A stretch of 64,000 nt of DNA from Microbacterium sp. VKM Ac-2923 (GTDB lineage Bacteria > Actinomycetota > Actinomycetes > Actinomycetales > Microbacteriaceae), in the NCBI RefSeq assembly GCF_022815605.1, contig NZ_JALGRP010000003.1, positions 345,687 through 409,686 of the forward strand, read 5' to 3'. The notes under the pieces are model-generated. The model did no database searches, was not told the origin of the DNA, and saw only the letters and a program-made list of their open reading frames with translations. Positions 40,767 through 47,395 of this stretch are shown here, one piece after another (positions within the stretch are counted from its first letter, which is position 1; every line of letters begins with the position of its first letter). Position numbers and translations under genes: made by a program.

Positions 40767-40916
40767 GCAGCCCCCGTTCCGCTACCGCCAGCATTGCAGA
40801 AGGAGAACAACCACGGCGAGGATCGACGCGCATGCCCGCGGGGACGACGTAAGGTCATGCGTTTCGCAGCCCGATCGTGCGCGGCATTTTTTGCGGCGGG
40901 CTGGACATCGGCGTGG

Positions 40917-41474
40917 TCAGTCACTCCCCGAGTCAGGCCCGGCGGGCAGCGCCGACCGGTGCCGCTCGCTGTGAGCGAGATAGACCTGCGCGTTCCGCAA
41001 GATCTTCGTTCTCTCGTCGTCGGTCAATGCCCGGCGCACCTTGGCGGGGACTCCGGCCACGAGGGAACCCGCCGGCACCACCGTGCCCTCGAGGACGACC
41101 GCTCCCCCGGCGACGAGGCATCCGGGTCCGATCTCGGCGCCGGAGAGCACGACGCTGCCCATGCCGATCAGTGAGCCGTCGCCGATCGTGCACCCGTGCA
41201 CGACGGCGTTGTGCCCCACCGACACATCGGTTCCGATGCGCACGGGGCGTCCGGCATCGACGTGCACCGACACGTTGTCCTGGAGGTTGCTGCGCGCCCC
41301 GACCGTGATCGACGCGCTGTCAGCTCGAAGGACCGCGTTGTACCAGACGCTCGCGCCTTCGCCGAGGTGCACCTCCCCCACGATCCGCGCACCGGATGCC
41401 ACGAACGCGGTGGCATCGATGGCGGGTGCGGCGTCGGGGAGGGCGAGCACGGTGGCATCCGGGGCGATCGTCAT
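40917..41474 (-). CDS. Gamma-class carbonic anhydrase family protein
   Basis: A 185-aa left-handed beta-helix protein with hexapeptide repeats (SITVGARSNLQDNVSVHVDA, VSVGHNAVVHGCTIGDGSLI, AEIGPGCLVAGGAVVLEGTV). The three metal-ligand His positions of gamma carbonic anhydrases are present: His in VSVHVD and both in GHNAVVHGC. It probably binds zinc or iron as a trimer, though catalysis is not proven for this subgroup. TAGGGT lies 7 nt before the ATG at 41474, consistent with a leaderless mRNA. It marks the right edge of the Kiwa-like island. Confidence 0.9.
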   Translation of the reverse strand: MTIAPDATVLALPDAAPAIDATAFVASGARIVGEVHLGEGASVWYNAVLRADSASITVGARSNLQDNVSVHVDAGRPVRIGTDVSVGHNAVVHGCTIGDGSLIGMGSVVLSGAEIGPGCLVAGGAVVLEGTVVPAGSLVAGVPAKVRRALTDDERTKILRNAQVYLAHSERHRSALPAGPDSGSD

Positions 41475-41525
41475 GCGAGCGACCCTATCCACCGCCGCCG
41501 ACGCCGTCGCGAATGCCGTCTGAGA

Positions 41526-41574
41526 GTAGGTGAGGATTGCCTATTCACCAGGGATTTAGCCGAGCCTCATCTTG
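41526..41574 (+). promoter_or_regulatory. Two DtxR/IdeR-like boxes upstream of dps
   Basis: GTAGGTGAGGATTGCCTAT (41526-41544) matches the iron-box consensus TTAGGTTAGGCTAACCTAA at 13 of 19 positions. A second, weaker match, TTAGCCGAGCCTCATCTTG (41556-41574), follows 30 nt later, at 11-12 of 19. Both lie 70-120 nt before the dps ATG. If real, dps is under iron control. Confidence 0.45.
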
Positions 41575-41643
41575 CTTGCGGAATGGAACAGAGTGAGTAG
41601 CGTTCTTTACATCAGACTTCGAACGTCGCCTAAGGAGCAAAAA

Positions 41644-42129
41644 ATGAGCACCGTTCAGACCCCCGCCGCCACCACCGTCGACTCCACCATGGCGTCCGGT
41701 ACCGCCCAGTTCCTCTCCCCCGTCGTTATCGGCCTCGAGGCGCTCGTCGTCAATGGCAAGCAGGCGCACTGGCACGTGCGCGGCTCGAACTTCATCGGGG
41801 TGCACGAGCTGCTCGACACGGTCGTCGCCCACGCGCAGGACTGGGCCGACCTGGCCGCCGAGCGCATCGTCGCCCTGGGGCTGCCGATCGACGCGCGCCT
41901 GTCGACCGTCGCCGCGAAGGCGAAGGCCACCGAGGTTCCTGCCGGTTTCGCGCAGTCCGACGTGGTTCTGCGCGCCGTCATCGCCGACATCGATGCCGTG
42001 CTCGTCGACATCGAGGCGGCCATCGAGGGCCTCGACGAGATCGACATGTCGAGCCAGGACGTCGCCATCGAGATCAAGCGCGGTCTCGATAAGGACCGCT
42101 GGTTCCTCTTCGCGCACCTCGCCGCGTAA
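41644..42129 (+). CDS. dps: Dps family DNA-protecting ferritin
   Basis: A 161-aa Dps protein, which forms a hollow 12-mer that oxidises and stores iron and protects DNA. Ferroxidase-site residues are in QAHWHVRG (His-42), HELLDTVVAHAQDWADLAAE (His-54, Asp-58) and the Glu of AAER. The end is KDRWFLFAHLAA, without a long DNA-binding tail; the short Thr/Ser/Ala N-terminus (MSTVQTPAATTVDSTMASGT) precedes the four-helix core. AAGGAGC precedes the ATG. Iron-box-like sites lie upstream and a 14-bp UUCG-type hairpin follows. Confidence 0.95.
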   Translation: MSTVQTPAATTVDSTMASGTAQFLSPVVIGLEALVVNGKQAHWHVRGSNFIGVHELLDTVVAHAQDWADLAAERIVALGLPIDARLSTVAAKAKATEVPAGFAQSDVVLRAVIADIDAVLVDIEAAIEGLDEIDMSSQDVAIEIKRGLDKDRWFLFAHLAA

Positions 42130-42139
42130 GACTCTCCAC

Positions 42140-42171
42140 GACGGGGGCGGTGCTTCGGCGCCGCCCCCGTC
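42140..42171 (+). terminator. Terminator after dps
   Basis: GACGGGGGCGG at 42140-42150 pairs with CCGCCCCCGTC at 42161-42171; the inner TGC-TTCG-GCG extends the stem and ends in a stable UUCG loop. CGTTCTC follows. Confidence 0.88.
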
Positions 42172-42260
42172 GTCGTTCTCGCAGACGATGGCGGGAGGGG
42201 TCAGCACCTGTCGCCGAGTCGATGCTCAGGCGACGCTTCTTGCCCCCTCGAGCCCGGGGC

Positions 42261-43754
42261 TCAGCCGCTGTGCGTGATCCGACCGGCGATCAGCGTCGTG
42301 CGCACCGGCATCGCGCGCAGGCTCCGTTCGTCGGCGGTGAGCGGGTCTGCCCCGACGATGATCAGATCCGCCGTCGCGCCGGGTGAGATCTCCGCCGGCG
42401 CCGTCGTCCCCCCGACGGTGGATGCCGCGATCGCCGTGTCGATGCCCACCCGCTGGTGCGGCTGCCACGCGTCGCGCCCGTCGCGCGTGCGGAACACCGA
42501 CGACGCCATCGCCGCCCACGGGTCGAGCGGCGCCACCGGGGCGTCGGAGCCGAACCGTACGTTCGCCCCGCTGTCGACCAGGGCCCGCAGGGGGTACGGC
42601 TGCGCAGACTGCTCCGCCCAGATGGCGTCCGTCATGTCGCGGTCGTCCAGCGCGTGTTCGGGCTGAACGCTGGCGGCCACGCCCAATCGCGCGAAACGCG
42701 GGATGTCGGCGTGGGCGACGAGCTGCGCGTGCTCGATGGTGCCGACGGCACCGCTGCGCGCGTATGCGTCGAGGGCATGGCTGTTGGCGACGTCGCCGAT
42801 GGCGTGGATGGCGCACTCCAGGCCCGCCGCCGTCGCCCGCGTCATCATCTCGACGAGCTCGTCGGGAGCCACCGTCAGAAGACCGTGATTACCGACGTCA
42901 CCCGGATAGTGGTGCGCGCACGCCGCCGTACGGGTGCCGAGCGATCCATCGGTGATGGCCTTCAACGGCCCGACGCGCACGAGATCGTCGATCGCGCCAC
43001 GCACGGGGTCGCCGGTGCGGAGTCCCTCCGCGATCGCGCGATCCAGGTGCTGCGGATAGGTGCCGTACGAGACGCGCAGCGTATCGAAGCCGCGCGTCAC
43101 GCGCCGCTGCCACGGGCCGTCGTTCCAGGTCATGTCGAGATCGACCATGCCCACGATCCCGCGGGCGGCGGCCTCTCGCGCCATGCGCTCAATAGCCCGG
43201 TCGGCGACGTCGGGGGCGACGGCGTTGAGGCGCCGCGAGATCTCGAAGGCGTCCTCTTCACGCAGCATCCCGGATGCCACGGGCGCGAAGCCCTCGCGAC
43301 GGAAGGCCGCGGAGTTGAGCCAGACGCTGTGCACGTCGGCGTTGATGAGATACGTCGGGATGACACCGGTGGCGGCATCCAACAGCTCCAGGCTGGGCGC
43401 GTCGGGCCAGAGGCCGTCGCGGAATCCGGCGCCGACACGGCATCCATCGCTCAGCGCCGCGGCGCCCATCACGGCGGCACCCTCACGCGCGGACGAGACT
43501 GCGGCGAGGGGCACGCGATCAGCGACCAGCGCCCACTGAAGCGCGTGGACGTGGTGATCCCAGAGCCCGGGAAGCAGCCAGCCGCCCTCGCCGTCGATCA
43601 CGAGACCGGTCGGACGCAGATTGCCGGTCGGCGCGATATCGGCGATGCGACCGCCCGCGATGACGATGTCGACCGGCTCCTCGGTGGGGAGGAACTCGCG
43701 GCCGGGACCCGCGACTCGCACGGCGCGGAGGAACCCCGCGTTCTCGCCGATCAC
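42261..43754 (-). CDS. Amidohydrolase family protein (YtcJ type)
   Basis: A 497-aa member of the amidohydrolase superfamily, subgroup 3 (YtcJ/NfdA-like). The first strand carries LLPGLWDHHVHALQWAL with the HxH metal ligands. ITDGSLGTRTAACAHHYPGD lies in the middle, AIHAIGDVANSHALDAYA and IEHAQLVAHADI give further ligand His, and FGSDAPVAPLDPWAAMASSV holds the final Asp. The substrate is unknown; relatives cleave amides or N-formyl groups. The start is GTG 43754 in a GTGA overlap with the upstream flavoprotein gene, so the two are co-translated. Confidence 0.88.
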   Translation of the reverse strand: MIGENAGFLRAVRVAGPGREFLPTEEPVDIVIAGGRIADIAPTGNLRPTGLVIDGEGGWLLPGLWDHHVHALQWALVADRVPLAAVSSAREGAAVMGAAALSDGCRVGAGFRDGLWPDAPSLELLDAATGVIPTYLINADVHSVWLNSAAFRREGFAPVASGMLREEDAFEISRRLNAVAPDVADRAIERMAREAAARGIVGMVDLDMTWNDGPWQRRVTRGFDTLRVSYGTYPQHLDRAIAEGLRTGDPVRGAIDDLVRVGPLKAITDGSLGTRTAACAHHYPGDVGNHGLLTVAPDELVEMMTRATAAGLECAIHAIGDVANSHALDAYARSGAVGTIEHAQLVAHADIPRFARLGVAASVQPEHALDDRDMTDAIWAEQSAQPYPLRALVDSGANVRFGSDAPVAPLDPWAAMASSVFRTRDGRDAWQPHQRVGIDTAIAASTVGGTTAPAEISPGATADLIIVGADPLTADERSLRAMPVRTTLIAGRITHSG

Positions 43755-44374
43755 GGGCGCACCCGTGCAGCGGCGGCCCGACGCATCTCTGCGGCGAGCT
43801 CGGCGTTGTGCTCGGAAAGACCCGCGATCACCGTCTCGACCACCTCGGCGGTCTTGTTCTGACTCAGCTTCCTCTTGGCCGTGACCCGCGTCGGCGTCAG
43901 CCGGAATCCGACCGTCCCCCGCTCGAGCCGCTCGACGAACGCGGCGTCGTTCGGCAGTGCATACAAGCCACGCGCGTCGGAGCCGTCGCCCTCGAACCGT
44001 GCGACGAGGCGCTGGAGCACGCGCAGGTTCTCTTCGGGTGCCAGCAGTTCCGGGATGCCGGACAGGTGCGCGGAGACGAAGTTCCACGTCGGCACCGCGG
44101 GGACGTCGCCGTACCACCGCGGCGTGATGTAGCCGTGCGGTCCCTGGACGACCACGAGCAGCTCGCGATCGCCGAGACCGAGGATCACGTCGTCGGGCTT
44201 GCCGACGTGACCGACGATCGTGAGGTCATTGCGGTCCTCGTCGAGCATCACCGCGTAGTGCGAGGCGACGAGGCCTCCGTCGGTCTGACAGACGAGGGTG
44301 ACCCACGGGTGGCGGTCGATCAGGCGTCGGATCTCTCCGACGTCGGTCATCGCGAAGCTGGGGTTCTGACGCAC
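43751..44374 (-). CDS. FMN-binding negative transcriptional regulator, PaiB type
   Basis: A 207-aa protein of the PaiB/FMN-bind_2 family: MRQNPSFAMTD then HPWVTLVCQTDGGLVASHYA, LTIVGHVGKPDD, VVVQGPHGYITPRWYGD, VPTWNFVSAHLSG and the tail RVTAKRKLSQNKTAEVVE. These are the family motifs almost throughout. Members bind FMN; a regulatory role was proposed in Bacillus but the general function is unclear. The start is a GTG at 44374 with TAGGCT 6 nt upstream, so probably leaderless. It leads the amidohydrolase gene. Confidence 0.9.
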   Translation of the reverse strand: MRQNPSFAMTDVGEIRRLIDRHPWVTLVCQTDGGLVASHYAVMLDEDRNDLTIVGHVGKPDDVILGLGDRELLVVVQGPHGYITPRWYGDVPAVPTWNFVSAHLSGIPELLAPEENLRVLQRLVARFEGDGSDARGLYALPNDAAFVERLERGTVGFRLTPTRVTAKRKLSQNKTAEVVETVIAGLSEHNAELAAEMRRAAAARVRP

Positions 44375-44395
44375 CGAATCAGCCTAGAACGCCGG

Positions 44396-44413
44396 CGGCT
44401 TCGACGGGCTCAG
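44396..44413. repeat. Solo REP-like arm (family C)
   Basis: GGCTTCGACGGGCTCAGCC, a short palindrome-like arm of the TTCGACNNGCTCAG family, between the nei stop and the start of the PaiB-like gene. Confidence 0.5.
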
Positions 44414-44435
44414 CCGCCTCCGTGCGGGTGGGCGG

Positions 44436-45425
44436 TCACGCCTGGCAGTTCGGGCACCAGTACAACTTGCGACCCGCGGCTTCCTCCATGACGATCGCCG
44501 TTCCGCAGATACGGCAGGGCAGTCCCTCGCGGTGATAGACCCAGTGCCGGTCGGCGCGGCGCGCCATCGCTCGTCGATAGGCGGCCGGGTCGAGGTCGTC
44601 CATCGTCATCATCTGACCGGTCTCGACCCCGACGGGCAGCAGCCGCGCCCAGTCGCGCCAGATGCCGCGCACGACCTCTTCGGGCACGTCGCGTCCGGGG
44701 GTGTGGGGGTTCTGCCGCGCGCGGAAGAGGATCTCTGCGCGGTAGACGTTGCCGATCCCGCTGACGACCGCCTGGTCCATCAGCAGCAGACCGATGGGCG
44801 TCGGCTTCTTCTTCACCGTGGCGGTGAAGCGCTCCGCGCCCTCGACAAGGTCGTCGACCAGGGGATCGGGGCCGAGCTTGGCGATCGTGGCCTGCACCTC
44901 GTCGGGCGTCTGCAGCACGCACGCGGTCGGCCCGCGCAGGTCCGCACAGGTCGTTTCGGTGAGCAGTCGGAGGCGCACCGCGCCCACCGGCGGCGGGGGC
45001 CACTCGGTCTGCTCCTCGAGTCCCGTCGTCTGTTCGGACATCCGCACACGGGCGCGGCGCGGGGCACCGATCGAGCTGAGGGAGTTCTCGCCGGCGGCAT
45101 CCATGATCGCGTCGTCAACGACGGTGCCGCGCTGGTTCGTCTGCCCCATGCGCCCGTTCGACGACGCGATGGTCGCGTCGACCGACACGTCGCCCGAGAA
45201 GTCCCAGGCGCCGTACATGCCGAGATGCACGCGCAGCCACACGTCGCCGTCGAAGCGCAGGAACATCTGCTTCGCCACGGCCCGCACCTCGAGCGCCTCG
45301 CGCCCGTCGAGGACCTCGGCGCCCTCGACGAAACGGCCCTGAGGACTGGATGCCGCAACCGTGCGGCCCACGATGTTGCGCTCGAACTGCCGGGCGATGC
45401 GGTGGACGGAATGCCCTTCGGGCAT
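44436..45425 (-). CDS. Fpg/Nei family DNA glycosylase (Nei-type)
   Basis: A 329-aa base-excision repair enzyme. It starts MPEGHSVHRIARQFERNIVG, with Pro-2 and Glu-3 as the catalytic N-terminus (start fixed by this). The H2TH region contains GLLLMDQAVVSGIGNVYRAE, and the C-terminus has a four-Cys zinc finger, PCRICGTAIVMEEAAGRKLY then WCPNCQA. The PEGHSVHR start is that of actinobacterial Nei2-like enzymes, which remove oxidised pyrimidines. A stretch at about 120-180 is longer than in E. coli Nei. The ATG overlaps the rpiB stop (TGATG). Confidence 0.9.
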   Translation of the reverse strand: MPEGHSVHRIARQFERNIVGRTVAASSPQGRFVEGAEVLDGREALEVRAVAKQMFLRFDGDVWLRVHLGMYGAWDFSGDVSVDATIASSNGRMGQTNQRGTVVDDAIMDAAGENSLSSIGAPRRARVRMSEQTTGLEEQTEWPPPPVGAVRLRLLTETTCADLRGPTACVLQTPDEVQATIAKLGPDPLVDDLVEGAERFTATVKKKPTPIGLLLMDQAVVSGIGNVYRAEILFRARQNPHTPGRDVPEEVVRGIWRDWARLLPVGVETGQMMTMDDLDPAAYRRAMARRADRHWVYHREGLPCRICGTAIVMEEAAGRKLYWCPNCQA

Positions 45426-45967
45426 CAGCCTGCCTCGGGGTCGAACGAATCGCTGGCGTCGGTCTCGGTGTTCTCGGACGCGCCGGCGCGGGGATCGGGC
45501 AGGAGCACGCCGTCCTGCTCGAACGCGGCGAGCTGCCCGATGCGACGCGCGTGGCGCTCCTCGCCGGAGAAGGGGGTGGCGATGAAGCGATCGATGAACG
45601 AGCTCGCCTCTTCGAAGGAGTGCTGGCGCGCGCCGATCGAGATGACGTTGGCGTCGTTGTGCTCGCGGGCGAGCTCGGCCGTGGAGATGTTCCACACGAG
45701 CGCCGCACGCACGCCGAGCACCTTGTTCGCCGCGATCTGCTCGCCGTTACCCGAACCGCCGAACACCACGCCGAGTGCTTCGACGCCCGCTGCCTGATCA
45801 CGCACAACCGCCTGGGCCGCGCGGATGCAGAAGGCGGGGTAGTCGTCGAGCGGGTCGTACTCGATGGGTCCGTGGTCGATCACCTCGTGCCCCTGCGAGG
45901 CGAGGTGGTGCTGGATCTGGGTGGAGAACTCGAGACCGGCGTGATCGGTGCCGATGTGGATGCGCAT
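45425..45967 (-). CDS. rpiB: Ribose-5-phosphate isomerase B
   Basis: A 180-aa enzyme that interconverts ribose 5-phosphate and ribulose 5-phosphate. MRIHIGTDHAGLEFSTQIQH opens the Rossmann-like fold; ALGVVFGGSGNGEQIAANKV is the anion-hole and active loop (here GGSGNG rather than the CGTG of enteric RpiB, as in the actinobacterial type), and ARQHSFEEASSFIDRFIATP follows. The last 25 residues are an acidic extension. TAGGAT lies 6 nt before the ATG (45979-45974), with no ribosome site, so probably leaderless. Confidence 0.93.
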   Translation of the reverse strand: MRIHIGTDHAGLEFSTQIQHHLASQGHEVIDHGPIEYDPLDDYPAFCIRAAQAVVRDQAAGVEALGVVFGGSGNGEQIAANKVLGVRAALVWNISTAELAREHNDANVISIGARQHSFEEASSFIDRFIATPFSGEERHARRIGQLAAFEQDGVLLPDPRAGASENTETDASDSFDPEAG

Positions 45968-46011
45968 GAGGGAATCCTATTGAAGGGGCCCGACACCGCG
46001 GGCGGATATGA

Positions 46012-46050
46012 CGACGCCGCCCACCCCCTCCGCGGGGATGGGCGGCGTCG
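46012..46050 (-). terminator. Terminator after hemH
   Basis: CGACGCCGCCCA (46012-46023) and TGGGCGGCGTCG (46039-46050) form a perfect 12-bp stem; CCCC and GGGG in the loop can extend it. It lies 8 nt after the hemH stop on the minus strand. Confidence 0.85.
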
Positions 46051-46057
46051 AGGGAGG

Positions 46058-47245
46058 TCAGGGGCGCACGCCCGCGGCCACCGGCTTGAAGCCCGCGCGG
46101 ATGTTCTCGCAGCATCCGGGGCGGCACACGTCGTACCAGGGGCCGAGGTCAGTCAGGTGCGGGCGCTCGGTCTTCGGCGTGCCCTTCAGCCGCTCCTCGA
46201 CCAAGTCGATGAGCCCCGAGACGTAGGCGGGGTCGATGCCGGGCGTTGGGGTACGCACCGCCTTGATCCCGGCCTCCTCGGCCGCCTCCATCGCCTCGGT
46301 GTCAAGATCCCAGAGCACTTCCATGTGGTCGCTCACGAAGCCGAGGGGCACGATCACCACGGCCTCGGCACCGCGGCCGGGGAGCTCGGCGATGACGTCG
46401 TTGACGTCGGGCTCGAGCCAGGGCTGCGTCGGCGGGCCGGACCGCGACTGGTACACGAGCTCCCACTCGACGTCGGCGACGGCTCCGGCGACCTCGGCCA
46501 TCACGAACGCGGCGACGGCCTTGTGCTGCGCGGCGTAGGCACCGCCTTCACCGAAGTCGACGTCGCGGGGGCCGGAGCGCTCCGCGTCGGCCGACGGGAT
46601 GGAGTGGGTCGAGAAAAGCACACGGATCTTCTCGGGCGAGATGCCCTCCGCGACGAACGCCGACACGGCATCCGTCACACCTCGCACGAACGTCGTGACG
46701 AACCCGGGGTGGTCGAAGAACTGGCGGACCTTGTCGATTGTCACCGTCTCGCCCAGGCCCGTCGCCTCGAGCACGCGGGCGTAGTCCTCGCGGTATTGCC
46801 GGCAGCTCGAGAACGAGCTGTAGGCGCTCGTCGCAATCGCCAGGAGCGTGGTGTCGCCGGCCTCAGCCGCTTCGGTCACGGCCTCTTCGAGGTAGGGCTC
46901 CCAGTTGCGGTTGCCCCAGTACACGGGGAGGCCGAGGCCCCGCTGGGCGATCTCCGCCTCGAGGGCGGCCTTCAACTCGCGGTTGTGCTGGTTGATCGGG
47001 CTCACGCCGCCGAAGTGACGGTAGTGGTGGGCCACCTCTTCCAGCCGCTCGTCGGGGATCCCGCGTCCGCGCGTGACGTTGCGCAAGAACGGGATGACGT
47101 CGTCCTGACCCTCCGGGCCGCCGAATCCGGCGAGGAGGATGCCGTCGTAGGCGACGGGCGTCTCGACCCATTCGGGTCCGGATGCCGCGGCGGGCGAGGC
47201 GTAGAGGACGGTCTCAGCGTTGGTGTCCGTGTCGGTCGTGCTCAC
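46058..47245 (-). CDS. hemH: Coproporphyrin III ferrochelatase, [2Fe-2S] type
   Basis: A 395-aa enzyme that inserts iron into coproporphyrin III in the coproporphyrin-dependent haem pathway of Gram-positive bacteria. The core shows GILLAGFGGPEGQDDVIPFL, HFGGVSPINQHN, IRVLFSTHSIPSADAE with the catalytic His, and ELVYQSRSGPPTQPWLEPDV. The Cys in SSCRQYRED and the three in DVCRPGCCENI near residues 374-379 are the ligands of the [2Fe-2S] cluster known from actinobacterial enzymes. GGGAGG lies upstream of the ATG at 47245. It is a single gene, divergent from pepN. Confidence 0.95.
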   Translation of the reverse strand: MSTTDTDTNAETVLYASPAAASGPEWVETPVAYDGILLAGFGGPEGQDDVIPFLRNVTRGRGIPDERLEEVAHHYRHFGGVSPINQHNRELKAALEAEIAQRGLGLPVYWGNRNWEPYLEEAVTEAAEAGDTTLLAIATSAYSSFSSCRQYREDYARVLEATGLGETVTIDKVRQFFDHPGFVTTFVRGVTDAVSAFVAEGISPEKIRVLFSTHSIPSADAERSGPRDVDFGEGGAYAAQHKAVAAFVMAEVAGAVADVEWELVYQSRSGPPTQPWLEPDVNDVIAELPGRGAEAVVIVPLGFVSDHMEVLWDLDTEAMEAAEEAGIKAVRTPTPGIDPAYVSGLIDLVEERLKGTPKTERPHLTDLGPWYDVCRPGCCENIRAGFKPVAAGVRP

Positions 47246-47395
47246 GGTGCAATCCTCCCACCTGGCCGGGACGGCCGGACGCGGGTTGTCTCGTGACTAG
47301 GCTTATCTGGTTGTCATCGTCGCCGACGGCGCTCGTCGTCACCCGCGTCCGCGCTCGTTCGCGTCGATTCCGCCCTCATCCCCGGGAGAACGCCA

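Noticed and set aside
36110..40916. tRNA-Gly 3' end repeated as an attachment site at the right edge of the island
   Set aside because: I searched 40700-41000 by eye for the GTTCGATTCTCGTCAGCCCC end and found no copy.
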